64,000 bases of DNA from Paenibacillus glycanilyticus NBRC 16618 (GCF_004000805.1 NZ_BILY01000016.1:62001-126000); one strand, 5' to 3'. Shown: positions 44,839 through 53,489, counted from the first letter of the stretch. Numbers and translations are program-made. The notes: generated by a model from the sequence alone, not told the origin.

Positions 44839-46233
44839 CACGATGATCCGCACGACATACAGCACGCTAACGACCATCATCATATCGAAGCAGACGTTAA
44901 ACAGGAACAAATGCTTGCCGAGATCCGCCTCCCCGTCGCCAACAAGGGGGACGGTAAAGCCACACATCCCGACAAGCGCAAGAACAAACAAAGCCTCCAG
45001 ATACAGCCGCTGCTGCACCGATCTCCAACGCCTTATATACTCGACGGCAAGCACGGCCAGATAAGCCGCGGCAAACGCCGCAATAAACCAAAGTTTGTTC
45101 GGCATAACCTTCAGCTTAAACGTACTCCAGGTGCTATAAGCGTAGCTGACCGCCCCGTAAGGCTTGCCCGCCTCCTTCTCGTAGCTTCCCAGATAAAAAG
45201 GCCGGATACTCATTCCGTTCTTCGCAGCTCGCTTCAGCTTCTGCAGGAATCTGTCCGGATGTTTTGCGTAATACAGCAGCACATCTTTATGGCTGATCCC
45301 CTCAAGCGCCGCAACAATGCGGGGGTCGTTCTGCTTGATTACCGTATCCTTCTGAAAAAAATTCGTTCCGGCATTCACCTTGAATGCCTCCGGCAATCCC
45401 AGCTCCCTAAGATCCGACGCCGGGTCCGGCGAGTCCTTGAGTACACCAAAGAACACCGTTTGATACAGGTTAATATGCTTCAGTCCGCTTGGAGCAGCGG
45501 CATACATTGTAACGGTAGCAAGCAGCAGCACGGCCGACCAGATTCCGACCGTCCATCGCCATGCCCGGTCAGCACGCAGCTTCCAGTAACGCAAGCCCAG
45601 CAGCAGAAACAGGAGCCCAATTGGGGCGTTTTGCAGCTTCGTGCCGACAAGACAAACCGCCGACAAATAAAAGGCCGTCAGAAGCCAGACCGAAGGCTTG
45701 TCCGAATGCGGCAAAGCAAGCGCCAATCCGAACGTAAGCAGCATAAAGATGACGGTGACCGCTTCGCCGAAAAACGAGTTGAAATAAGCGACGTATCCAA
45801 TATCCAGAAATACAAGCGCCAAGCTTGCGATAAGCACGGTATTAAAGACGATCGAACGCTGCTTATTGAATTTAACGATGACATACAAGGCCGCGACATA
45901 CAGCACCGAATACAGCAACGATAGGATCCGGATGTCAAACGTCTGCGAGTTGACCGCTCTGCCGATTATTCCCGCAATAAAAACGGGGATGATCTGGGAG
46001 GAAATATATCTATCCGCCGAGAACGGCCCGTAATGATACAACCTATGAAAATATCCGAAATACTTGTCCCGGTAAGATTCGCCGGGATCGGCGAAGTCGA
46101 TACCGCCTGCCAGCATCATGCGGTAAAAGTCGCCATTATTCGCAACCCCGACGGGGCTGAAAAATAACAGCGGCAACAAGACAGCGGCTGCAACGATAAC
46201 GGCCAGCCACTCCAAACGAATCCTTATTTTCAA
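44809..46233 (-). CDS. Multi-pass membrane protein, GT-C/WsfD-like glycosyltransferase candidate
   Basis: A 474-residue protein with roughly ten to twelve helices. Helix 1 (LEWLAVIVAAAVLLPLLFF) is followed by an extracytoplasmic loop with an acidic pair (ANNGDFYRMMLAGGIDFAD), as in GT-C enzymes that use lipid-linked sugars. A large loop of about 130 residues (LPEAFKVNAGTNFFQKDTVI ... RPFYLGSYEKEAGKPYG) lies between helices 8 and 9. This resembles proteins called WsfD hexose transferases in S-layer glycan clusters, but no other glycan gene is nearby. Call by topology only. Confidence 0.55.
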   Translation of the reverse strand: MKIRIRLEWLAVIVAAAVLLPLLFFSPVGVANNGDFYRMMLAGGIDFADPGESYRDKYFGYFHRLYHYGPFSADRYISSQIIPVFIAGIIGRAVNSQTFDIRILSLLYSVLYVAALYVIVKFNKQRSIVFNTVLIASLALVFLDIGYVAYFNSFFGEAVTVIFMLLTFGLALALPHSDKPSVWLLTAFYLSAVCLVGTKLQNAPIGLLFLLLGLRYWKLRADRAWRWTVGIWSAVLLLATVTMYAAAPSGLKHINLYQTVFFGVLKDSPDPASDLRELGLPEAFKVNAGTNFFQKDTVIKQNDPRIVAALEGISHKDVLLYYAKHPDRFLQKLKRAAKNGMSIRPFYLGSYEKEAGKPYGAVSYAYSTWSTFKLKVMPNKLWFIAAFAAAYLAVLAVEYIRRWRSVQQRLYLEALFVLALVGMCGFTVPLVGDGEADLGKHLFLFNVCFDMMMVVSVLYVVRIIVKKAGLPRGA

Positions 46234-46297
46234 ATAGTACCTCCGACAAATCTCAACATTTTTGCATGTATGACCTGACTTCCGGACTAGGACTTTA

Positions 46298-46397
46298 TGT
46301 GGACATCCTCTGTTGTGGATATGTTATTAACTTTATGTAAAGTCCCACTATAATTGGGGATTATACATGTTGATAATGTGGATAAGCCTGTGGATTA
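46298..46397 (-). promoter_or_regulatory. Cluster of DnaA-box-like sequences
   Basis: On the plus strand TGTGGATAA (46377-46385) is the exact complement of TTATCCACA. TGTGGATAT (46314) and TGTGGATTA (46389) have one change, TGTGGACAT (46298) two. Part of the cluster lies inside the dinB remnant. No dnaA or dnaN gene is near, so it is not oriC; a DnaA-titrating site is possible. Confidence 0.35.
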
Positions 46398-46534
46398 ATT
46401 AAATTGCCGTACAGGAAAAAGATATAATCCGTTGCAATGCCCGGATGCCCCTGTTGTCTTAGTATTGCCGTCACTTTCCCCCGGTGATACGTACCATGGT
46501 TAACAACATGCTGAATAATACCCGATACGCTGCC
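46361..46534 (-). pseudogene. DinB-family protein, C-terminal remnant
   Basis: The minus strand encodes 57 in-frame residues containing [20 protein letters not shown] and then [16 protein letters not shown], the conserved C-terminal helix of DinB/YfiT-type four-helix proteins with its metal-binding His residues. A TGA at 46535-46537 cuts the frame two codons before the conserved part and no earlier DinB sequence is seen in any frame, so about two thirds of the gene are gone. The end of the frame overlaps DnaA-box-like sequences. Confidence 0.7.
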
Positions 46535-46593
46535 TCAAATGCTCGAACAGCCGCTTGTGAAACCGGGGCCCACTTTTTCCCGAACTATCGAAA

Positions 46594-46620
46594 TGAAACC
46601 TAATCGAGCGTATAATCGTA
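46594..46620 (+). promoter_or_regulatory. SigW-like promoter of the pspA operon
   Basis: TGAAAC (46594-46599), 17 bases, CGTA (46617-46620), close to the extracytoplasmic-function consensus TGAAAC-N16-CGTA. In Bacillus subtilis pspA is SigW-dependent, which fits. An overlapping TATAAT (46611-46616) lacks a good -35. Confidence 0.6.
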
Positions 46621-46676
46621 TGTAGGTGATATAAGCTCCAATATTGAAAATCGAAAATTCCGGGAGGATGTTTAAA

Positions 46677-47351
46677 ATGTCTATTTTCAAACGACTTCGT
46701 GACCTTACTTTATCGAATGTGTACGCTCTGATTGAGAAAGCGGAAGATCCGATCAAGCTGACTGACCAATATATCCGTGACATGCAAGAAGATCTTGAGG
46801 ATGCCGAAAAAGCCGTAGCGGCCCAAATCGCTCTCGAGAAAAAATTCAAGCAGCTGTACGAAGAGCAAGCTCAGCTCGTGGAAAAACGCGGCGAGCAAGC
46901 ACATATCGCGGCTCAAGCTCAGAACATCGACCTTGCCCGCCGTGCGCTGGAAGAAAAAAAATCGGCTGAAGCGAAAGCCGCCGAATACAAAACAAGCTTT
47001 GACAACAACAAAGCGATGGCGGATAACCTCCGCGCGAAGCTCGACGAAATGCGCAAACAGCTGACCGAGATGAAAAACAAACGCGAGACGCTTGTTGCCC
47101 GCTACCAAGCGGCCAAAGCGCAAGAGCATATCAACAAATCGCTTGCGGGCTTCAGCTCCGATTCCGCTTCCGCAGGCCTGAAGCGCATGGAAGAAAAAAT
47201 GCTTCAAGCCGAAGCACGCGCCGAAGCATCGAACGAACTTGCCCAGTCCAAAGGCAAATCGCTTGACGACGAGTTCGCGGCTCTTGGCAAGGACAAAGCG
47301 GTTGAAGACGAACTGGCCGCGCTGATGAGACAGTACGAAAAGAAGGAATAG
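46677..47351 (+). CDS. pspA: Phage shock protein A family protein
   Basis: A 224-residue almost wholly helical protein of the PspA/IM30/LiaH family, which assembles on the inner membrane face under envelope stress. The start MSIFKRLRDLTLSNVYALIE with its amphipathic helix, the EDPIKLTDQYIRDMQEDLEDAE segment (split), and long coiled coils (residues about 25-185) are typical. GGGAGGATG before ATG 46677 sets the start, 11 codons inside the longest frame. First gene of a four-gene plus-strand operon pspA-DUF350-DUF4178-DUF4247. Confidence 0.93.
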   Translation: MSIFKRLRDLTLSNVYALIEKAEDPIKLTDQYIRDMQEDLEDAEKAVAAQIALEKKFKQLYEEQAQLVEKRGEQAHIAAQAQNIDLARRALEEKKSAEAKAAEYKTSFDNNKAMADNLRAKLDEMRKQLTEMKNKRETLVARYQAAKAQEHINKSLAGFSSDSASAGLKRMEEKMLQAEARAEASNELAQSKGKSLDDEFAALGKDKAVEDELAALMRQYEKKE

Positions 47352-47466
47352 CTCCTGCTCGCATGGAATAAAATGGACTGACGCAAACATGTCCGCCGGC
47401 GCCATAGCTTAACGGCAGCGCCGGCGGATTTTGCGGTTCTATTACTTTATTGGGGGAAAGATGGTC

Positions 47467-47868
47467 ATGACTTGGACGGATTTGCTTCAAATTCCGGTGT
47501 GGACAGGCGCTGGGGCGCTGCTGCTTTTTATCCTCATGTATTTAGACTCATTGTCCACGAAATACCATGATTTTAAGGAAATGAAAGATGGTAATATGGC
47601 TGTAGCGGTCCGTTTCGTCATGAAGCTGGGCGCACAGGCCTACATCCTTGCATCGTCGATCGGACAGGCAACTTACATGTGGGAAGCTCTTGTGATCTCG
47701 CTTGTATCGTTTATCACCCTGCTGATTGTCGAAGCGATTTTCCGGATTATATTTGGTGCCATTGCCGGCATTCAGCTGGACAAAGGCATTCACGAGGGCA
47801 AGGTCGGCTACGCGTTAATCGCCGGGTCCCTTCACATTGCGGGTGCGCTGATTATTGCTTCGGTCTAA
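47467..47868 (+). CDS. DUF350 membrane protein
   Basis: A 133-residue protein with four membrane helices in two similar halves (VWTGAGALLLFILMYLDSLS; GAQAYILASSIG; ALVISLVSFITLLIVEAIF; YALIAGSLHIAGALIIASV). The second half carries IQLDKGIHEGKVGYALIAGS, the DUF350 signature. Role unknown, but the family recurrently sits beside PspA and DUF4178 genes, as here, so a membrane partner of PspA is likely. ATG 47467 has GGGGGA 9 bases upstream; ATG 47461 is an alternative. Confidence 0.85.
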   Translation: MTWTDLLQIPVWTGAGALLLFILMYLDSLSTKYHDFKEMKDGNMAVAVRFVMKLGAQAYILASSIGQATYMWEALVISLVSFITLLIVEAIFRIIFGAIAGIQLDKGIHEGKVGYALIAGSLHIAGALIIASV

Positions 47869-47898
47869 CAGAACGATCGTACGAAGGAGTAAACCTAG

Positions 47899-48405
47899 AT
47901 GAGCATTTTTAAACGGATTAAAAATATTATGGCAAAGCCTGAGCCGGTGAAAGCGGAGAAAAGCATCCTGTCTCTAGCTCCCGGCGATGTATGTGAAGTT
48001 TCCCTGGTCACGTACCAAGTAACCGGCAGCAGCCGGAACCGCAGCCGCAACGCGGTTGTGCTGACGCTGCAGGACGGCAGCGACATCCGCTATCTCTCGA
48101 TTGAGGAACGCGAAAGAACGGTTTTCGCGCTGTACGAGCAAATCGACGGAAGACTGGATACGTTTGACGAAGTACCAACTACCCTTGAGCTGGATGACCG
48201 GGCTTATCACATGGAAGAGAACTTCTCGGGTATGATCTCGGCCAACGGCAAAACGCCGTTTATGCAAGGCGGCGAGCAATACGTATGGCAGTATCAGTCC
48301 GACGATATGAAGCTGCTCCGCGTGGAATGGCTGGACGGACGCTTCATGCTGTATGTCGGCGAATCCGTGCTGCCCGCGGATGTCCGCGTGATTCGGGGCG
48401 CATAG
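47899..48405 (+). CDS. DUF4178 protein
   Basis: A 168-residue soluble protein. The DUF4178 pattern is a beta-rich domain with SLAPGDVCEVSLVTYQVTGS, RYLSIEERERTVFALYEQID, FQGM-type FSGMISANGKTPFM and QYVWQYQSDDMKLLRVEWLDGRF (split). Its first residues, MSIFKRIKNIM, echo the PspA N-terminus, suggesting a similar amphipathic membrane anchor. AAGGAG precedes ATG 47899. Third in the operon; function unknown, envelope-stress role inferred from neighbours. Confidence 0.85.
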   Translation: MSIFKRIKNIMAKPEPVKAEKSILSLAPGDVCEVSLVTYQVTGSSRNRSRNAVVLTLQDGSDIRYLSIEERERTVFALYEQIDGRLDTFDEVPTTLELDDRAYHMEENFSGMISANGKTPFMQGGEQYVWQYQSDDMKLLRVEWLDGRFMLYVGESVLPADVRVIRGA

Positions 48406-48430
48406 GGTGAAGCAATTCTTAAGTGAATGC

Positions 48431-48505
48431 TTTCGAAGTAAGAATTGCTTCGCAATTCTTTAAGTTTATGCTTTCGAAGTAAGAATTGCTTCGCAATTCT
48501 TTTTA
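48431..48505 (+). repeat. Duplicated 41-bp hairpin unit before the DUF4247 gene
   Basis: AAGAATTGC, loop TTC, GCAATTCTT occurs at 48440-48460 and again at 48481-48501, exactly 41 bases apart, with a partial third copy upstream (48413). The last copy is followed by TTTT and then directly by the AGGAGGAG ribosome site at 48504, so it could attenuate or set mRNA ends for DUF4247. Confidence 0.8.
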
Positions 48506-48516
48506 GGAGGAGCAAG

Positions 48517-49254
48517 ATGAAGAAGTGGTGGCTTCATAGCATCAAAATTATTCTATTACTCAGCCTCGTCATTCCCATGCTTGCGGCCTGCGCCATCTCC
48601 GACACCGTAAAGGAGAAGTACCCGCTTGAATCGGTGAACGGTTCGGGCAGCCAGACGTCTTACGTCTACCGGGCTGCGGACCAGACCGTTCCGGAGGTCG
48701 CCAAGCAGCTTGTCGATAAGAAGAAGCCGGAGCAGCAGTCTGCGGAAAGTACCGAGAGGATGTTCCTCGTCTACAGCGATGAGGTCATCCAGATCCAGCA
48801 GGCTCCCGATGATCCGTCGGACTCCCTGATCGAGATCGACTCCAAGGAATACGTACGCAACAACTACAGCAGCAGCTTCCTGGAGGGCTACCTGCTCGCC
48901 AGCGTGCTGAGCGATCTGTTCGATAACGGCAGGTACGGTCATGGCAATTACCGCGGTTACTCCCAGAAGGATGTCTACAAACCGAAGACCACTTACCATA
49001 CGCCAACCGATCAGGATCTGAAAAAAGCACCGCCAATGACGGTGAACCGTACCGGATCCATCTTAAAACGTTCGAAGAACGCCGACTCCACTGCGGTCGG
49101 ATCAGGCAGCAGCAGCTCCACCGGCAAGACCGGCAAGGTCATTACCGGCGGCTCGTCATCAAGCTCATCGAAGAAGAGCTCGGTCTTCACCAAGCCGAAA
49201 AAATCGGCGCCGAAGATCCGGATGGGCTCCGGCCGAGTTTCGCGGCGACGGTGA
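48517..49254 (+). CDS. DUF4247 lipoprotein
   Basis: A 245-residue secreted lipoprotein. Signal peptide IILLLSLVIPMLAAC with lipobox LAAC, then a 110-residue domain with YVYRAADQTVPEVAKQLVDK and ERMFLVYSDEVIQIQ, DPSDSLIEIDSKEYVRNNYS, the DUF4247 pattern. The last 90 residues are Ser/Gly/Lys-rich and basic (GSGSSSSTGKTGK; SSSSSKKSSVF; RMGSGRVSRRR), probably reaching into the wall. AGGAGGAG precedes ATG 48517. Last gene of the pspA operon, ended by a perfect terminator. Confidence 0.85.
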   Translation: MKKWWLHSIKIILLLSLVIPMLAACAISDTVKEKYPLESVNGSGSQTSYVYRAADQTVPEVAKQLVDKKKPEQQSAESTERMFLVYSDEVIQIQQAPDDPSDSLIEIDSKEYVRNNYSSSFLEGYLLASVLSDLFDNGRYGHGNYRGYSQKDVYKPKTTYHTPTDQDLKKAPPMTVNRTGSILKRSKNADSTAVGSGSSSSTGKTGKVITGGSSSSSSKKSSVFTKPKKSAPKIRMGSGRVSRRR

Positions 49255-49286
49255 CGATGCGCATGCTTACTGTGAATGGAGCAATA

Positions 49287-49330
49287 AACACAAATAAACC
49301 GCCCGGGCGACCGGGCGGTTTATTTGTGTT
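49287..49330. terminator. Bidirectional terminator between pspA operon and importer II
   Basis: A perfect 20-bp stem: AACACAAATAAACCGCCCGG, loop GCGA, then its complement. Confidence 0.93.
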
Positions 49331-49344
49331 AGTCCTATTTTATC

Positions 49345-51051
49345 TTAGAAGCCAATGTCATTCCGTTCCGCGGCTTTTTGAGCGACAAACTCGGTCATTT
49401 CCTCGACACCGGCATCCTTGAATTTATCTTGGGCTTTGTGAAGGATTTTCAAAGCTTCATCATCCGATTTCGCGAAGTAGGCTTTCTGCAATTCCGCGTT
49501 AAAATCAAAGCTGCCTACCTTGTCGCGATATTGCTGATATTTCGGCCATTCTCTTTCAAGATAAGAGGCGCTTACTTTATCAATGATTTTAATCGGCATT
49601 TTCGCTGAGAAGCTTTCCTCCAGCTTATCCCATTGCGTTTTTTGATCATCTGTTTTCGGCCATGTCACCGTATCGGAGAATGCGCCAGTGAATCTGCCCG
49701 GCAGGAAGCTAAGTCCTTCGTCGCGCTTCAGGTCCGGATTGTCGTCAAATTGCTTCTTCACGTCCGGAATCCATTGCGGTCTTCCGTCCACCATCGTGTA
49801 ATCCTTGCCTTCAATACCCCAGTACGCGAGCAGACGGCCTTCGTCGCTGTTTACGAAATCAATATAACGCAGTGCCGCATCCGGGTCTTTGATCTTCGCG
49901 CTCAAGAAGATCGCAGGGAATCCGGAACGTCCTGGCTTCTCAACCTGCGTAGCGATTTCGCCATTTTTATTCTTCATTGGACCAAGCAGCTCGTATTGCA
50001 TTTCCGGATTCGTCTTATACAGCGTTTTGGACAGATCGCCAAGCATAGGCTGAGCTCCGAATACGGCAAGCTTGCCGGTGGTCAGCTTCTCCATCGCTGT
50101 CGTGTCGGTGTTGCTGAATGCTTCGGGATCGAACAGTCCGCCCTGGATCAACTTGCGCAAATACATCATTTTGTCTTCTTCGTCTTTGGACAAAGCCCAG
50201 AAGGTCAGCTTGCCGTTTTCCTCGCGGAAGTCCGAAATATTGTAACCCGTCCAGCCCTTCGTGAATTGGCTGGAATCCCAACCGTTGTGCAGCGTTCCGG
50301 AAGGGATAACCGGCTTGCCGCTAATATCTTTGAAATTGCCGTTTTTGATCTTCTCCAGCAAATCGTACAGCTTATCCTGCGTATCGATATCCGCCGCATT
50401 TACATTCAGCGCCTTCAAAATATCGCCGCGGGCATAAAGGCCATAATTCCAGTTATGAATGCTTTCGATCGAACCGTCCGGCGTCTCCGTCGGAATAATA
50501 TATTGCTTGCCCTTCAGATCAGGGCTATTCATGTCAAACTCGGCAAAGTCCTTCGCTATGCCAGTCGTGACCAGTCTCTTAATATTCGGATATTTATCGA
50601 GATAAGGCGTTAAGTCAAGAAGCTGACCTTCCAGAGCGGCTTTTTTGATAACTTGACCTTCACCGCCGGTTGTCGACCAGTACGGAGCGTTTACGATATC
50701 CGGAACCGTGCCGGAAGCGAACATGGTATTCAGCTTCTCGACTTCACTTGTCGTGATGGATTCCATCTTGAGCGTGACGCCAGTCTTGTCTCTAATCGCT
50801 TTTGCTACCGGATTGTTCTCTTGATCTTGCGGGAAACCCGCTCCGCCGCCATTCCAGGCGCTCAGGAACGTTAACGTGACCTGCTTGGGTGCATCCGCTT
50901 CTTTTTGCCCCGTATTCGTTGCATTGCCTGCAGACGCAGACGCATCTGGTGCGTTGTTCCCCCCGTTATCGCTGCACGCCGTCATCGACAATGCAAGCAG
51001 CGGGATCGCGGCAGCCAGGCCAAGAGAACCTTTTAATCTGGTTTTACGCAT
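49345..51051 (-). CDS. Extracellular solute-binding lipoprotein, LplA type, importer II
   Basis: A 568-residue sugar-binding lipoprotein. From ATG 51051 the signal peptide SLGLAAAIPLLALSMTAC ends in a lipobox, followed by an Asn/Asp/Ala/Ser linker and a type-1 binding domain (LNTMFASGTVPDIVNAPYW; VNSDEGRLLAYWGIEGKDYTMV split). It resembles the binding protein of the first importer in size and layout but shares little exact sequence. Here it is the last gene, behind the two permeases, the reverse of the first cluster. GAGAGGGG lies before the chosen start. Confidence 0.92.
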   Translation of the reverse strand: MRKTRLKGSLGLAAAIPLLALSMTACSDNGGNNAPDASASAGNATNTGQKEADAPKQVTLTFLSAWNGGGAGFPQDQENNPVAKAIRDKTGVTLKMESITTSEVEKLNTMFASGTVPDIVNAPYWSTTGGEGQVIKKAALEGQLLDLTPYLDKYPNIKRLVTTGIAKDFAEFDMNSPDLKGKQYIIPTETPDGSIESIHNWNYGLYARGDILKALNVNAADIDTQDKLYDLLEKIKNGNFKDISGKPVIPSGTLHNGWDSSQFTKGWTGYNISDFREENGKLTFWALSKDEEDKMMYLRKLIQGGLFDPEAFSNTDTTAMEKLTTGKLAVFGAQPMLGDLSKTLYKTNPEMQYELLGPMKNKNGEIATQVEKPGRSGFPAIFLSAKIKDPDAALRYIDFVNSDEGRLLAYWGIEGKDYTMVDGRPQWIPDVKKQFDDNPDLKRDEGLSFLPGRFTGAFSDTVTWPKTDDQKTQWDKLEESFSAKMPIKIIDKVSASYLEREWPKYQQYRDKVGSFDFNAELQKAYFAKSDDEALKILHKAQDKFKDAGVEEMTEFVAQKAAERNDIGF

Positions 51052-51115
51052 TTGACAAGCCCCTCTCATTTTTAATTGTATATATAAAAGGCAATGCCTC
51101 TTATACCCCTCGCGA

Positions 51116-52030
51116 CTACTCTTTGAGCGAACCTACCAGCACACCCTTTACGAAGAACCGTTGAAGGAACGGATACACGCAAAGGATCGGAGTGGTAATG
51201 ATGATAACGAATGTCATTCGGAGCGCTTCCGGCGTTACGCCCCGCAGTTCCATTTGGGATTGGCTCATGTTTTGGATGGACGATCCGCCGCTTGAACCCG
51301 TCATGGTCTGGAAGGACGCTTCGCTTATCATTTTGTTCAGGAACGTCGCCGCAGGCTGAAGGTTTTCTTTCGAGATGAAGAACTGCCCGGTAAACCAGTC
51401 GTTCCACACGCCAACCCCTACAAACAAAGCTATGGTAGCCAATACCGGCATGGAAAGCGGGAGAATGATGCGGGCAAACACCTGCAGTTCGCTTGCCCCG
51501 TCGATTCGGGCCGACTCCGACAAGCTGGGAGGGATCCCGTCAAAAAACGTCTTCATGACAATCGCGTTAAAAAAGTCGTACAGCACGGGCAGCACCAGCA
51601 CCCAATACGTATCGATAATATGAATTTGCCGGTACAAGATGAAGGTCGGAATCAATCCGCCGCTGAACAAGGTCGTAAAGAAGAAGAAAAAGACGATGTA
51701 TTTCCTTCCCGGCAGACCTTTCCGCGAAAGGCCGTAAGCGAGCAAAGAAGTCAGCATGACGGAGCATAGGGTAACGATTACCGTCCTTGAAACGGAAATC
51801 CAAAAGGCATTCAAGACCTGCGGATTATTAAATGCCTTGGAGTAGTTCTCAAGCGTAAATACGCGAGGGTATAAGTAAATGCCGCCTTTCATCGCGTCAT
51901 AGCCGTCATTAAACGAAAGCGCCAAAAAATAAATAAAGGGGTAGAGTGCCGTCAGGCAAAATAGGAGCAAAACGGTATAATTCAAGGTCGAATATATTTT
52001 ATCGGCTGCCGACATTCTTCTCGTGCCCAT
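51116..52030 (-). CDS. Carbohydrate ABC permease, LplC/YtcP type, importer II
   Basis: A 304-residue permease with six helices (LNYTVLLLFCLTALYPFIYF first), EAA loop ESARIDGASELQVFARIILP and the C-terminal LQRFFVKGVLVGSLKE. GAGGAGGTG precedes ATG 52030. It follows the LplB-type gene by 27 bases. An insert near residues 215-250 rich in Ser/Gly/Met/Gln (MTGSSGGSSIQNMSQSQM) is seen also in this class elsewhere. An ATPase must come from another locus. Confidence 0.92.
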   Translation of the reverse strand: MGTRRMSAADKIYSTLNYTVLLLFCLTALYPFIYFLALSFNDGYDAMKGGIYLYPRVFTLENYSKAFNNPQVLNAFWISVSRTVIVTLCSVMLTSLLAYGLSRKGLPGRKYIVFFFFFTTLFSGGLIPTFILYRQIHIIDTYWVLVLPVLYDFFNAIVMKTFFDGIPPSLSESARIDGASELQVFARIILPLSMPVLATIALFVGVGVWNDWFTGQFFISKENLQPAATFLNKMISEASFQTMTGSSGGSSIQNMSQSQMELRGVTPEALRMTFVIIITTPILCVYPFLQRFFVKGVLVGSLKE

Positions 52031-52057
52031 TCCCGCACCTCCTCAAATGAATTATCA

Positions 52058-53011
52058 TCACCATAAAGACACGTCGCTTACTTTCTTGGCTATCTTGTTG
52101 ACCGTTATGATGAGGATGAGCGAGATGGCCGATTTGAATAAGCCGATCGCCGTGGAATAAGCGAATTGTCCTTGCTGGATACCCGTCTTAAGCACGTAGG
52201 TGTCCAATATCTCAGAGACGCTTAAGGTAGCTGGCGTCTGCATTAGCCATATTTGGTCAAACCCGGCATTCAGAATGCCGCTTAGGGAGAAAATCAGCAG
52301 AATGCCGATCGTAGGCACCAAGGTTGGCAGCGTGATTTTGAACAGCTTGCTCCAGCGGCCCGCCCCGTCTATTTCCGCGGCTTCATACAAGTGTGGATCA
52401 ATGTTGGTTAACGCGGCCAAATAAATGATCGAGCCCCAGCCAATGCCCTTCCAGATGTCGGAGGAAATGACAAGCGGATAAAATAAGGACGGCATTCCCA
52501 TAAAAAAGATCGAATCGAGCCCCATTTTTTCGCGAATGTCATTCACAAGACCAACGTTGGGAGAAAGAATTTTTTGCATCAGCGTTACGACTACGACCCA
52601 GGATACAAAGTGTGGCAGGTAAGAAATCGTTTGGAAGATGCGTTTGATTTTGCTGCGCATCACGGCGTTAAGCATTAAAGCAAGAACTAGCGGTGCCGGG
52701 AATCCGAACAGCAGCTTAAGACCGCTGATCGACAGCGTATTTTTGAGAACGGAATAAAAGTTGGAATCATTCAAGAACTGCTTGAAAAACCGCAGCCCTT
52801 CCCATGGACTTCCCATTATTCCGAGATTGTACTTAAAATCTTTAAATGCGATCAAAACGCCATACATCGGATAATAGCTGAACACCAAATACCAAATAAC
52901 AGCTGGAAGCATAAACAAGTACGCATGCCTGAAATACCAAACTCTAGACCAAGTCTGGTTCTTTTTTTTGGGTATCGGCATAACTTCGGCTTTTGCCTCA
53001 TTCACAATCAT
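52058..53011 (-). CDS. ABC permease, LplB type, importer II
   Basis: A 317-residue permease with a basic N-terminus (MPIPKKKNQTWSRVW), first helix YLFMLPAVIWYLVFSYYPMY, segment GVLIAFKDFKYNLGIMGSPW, and EAA loop EAAEIDGAGRWSKLFKITLP. ATG 53011 follows AGGAGG at 11 bases; the GTG at 53023 overlaps that site. First gene of importer II; a promoter and perfect cre site lie 70-120 bases upstream. No kinase or regulator gene accompanies this importer. Confidence 0.92.
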   Translation of the reverse strand: MIVNEAKAEVMPIPKKKNQTWSRVWYFRHAYLFMLPAVIWYLVFSYYPMYGVLIAFKDFKYNLGIMGSPWEGLRFFKQFLNDSNFYSVLKNTLSISGLKLLFGFPAPLVLALMLNAVMRSKIKRIFQTISYLPHFVSWVVVVTLMQKILSPNVGLVNDIREKMGLDSIFFMGMPSLFYPLVISSDIWKGIGWGSIIYLAALTNIDPHLYEAAEIDGAGRWSKLFKITLPTLVPTIGILLIFSLSGILNAGFDQIWLMQTPATLSVSEILDTYVLKTGIQQGQFAYSTAIGLFKSAISLILIITVNKIAKKVSDVSLW

Positions 53012-53077
53012 TGTCTCTTCCACCTCCTAAAATGGATAACACACAATCGCGGAATCGGATAACTCTCCCTCTTAAGG

Positions 53078-53128
53078 TGAAAGCGGTTTCATATATATTA
53101 ATATAATATATTTAATATATACAATCAA
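53078..53128 (-). promoter_or_regulatory. Promoter and perfect CcpA cre site of importer II
   Basis: Minus strand: TTGATT (53123-53128), 17-base spacer, TATATT (53100-53105). The cre TGAAAGCGGTTTCA (53078-53091, plus-strand reading) matches TGWAANCGNTNWCA at all 14 positions and covers the expected transcription start, a classic repression position. Confidence 0.8.
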
Positions 53129-53129
53129 T

Positions 53130-53480
53130 ACGACCAATGAACGAATTTAGGGGGAATTTGGGCAAAAAAGCTTATTTTTTAAACAAAATACAGGTATTTC
53201 TTCTTTTTTCTAGCCCACTCATTTCACATTAATCTATATAATATATTAAATATGTTTGTCGCATTATGTAGGATCATGGAGTTTTTAGTCGCATTATCGC
53301 TAATCCTCGCTTTCGCCGGCAAGACTTTAGACATAGCCTTACGGCGGAAGCGCCATTCTCACAACCTATGTTCGTCCGCTTATCCGAAGCGTAAGAAAGA
53401 CAAACATGACCGTAACTTCGCCGTCACATCATTGGTATGCAAGCCCATATACTAGAAGTAACAACACTTGGGTAAGGGGC
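53130..53480. other. AT-rich intergenic region between importer II and the dehydrogenase
   Basis: About 350 bases of unusually AT-rich DNA. TATATAATATATTAAATATG (53234-53253) resembles in inverted sense the AT stretch at the importer promoter, so the two may be paired AT-rich operators. No gene, terminator or known RNA was recognised. Confidence 0.4.
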
Positions 53481-53489
53481 TGGATGGGC

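Noticed and set aside
46298-46397. Chromosomal origin because of clustered DnaA boxes
   Set aside because: No dnaA, dnaN or rpmH nearby, few boxes, partly inside a decayed gene.
46535-46849. A minus-strand 104-codon frame overlapping pspA
   Set aside because: Antisense to the start of pspA; only the downstream 57 codons (46361-46534) in another frame show real DinB similarity.
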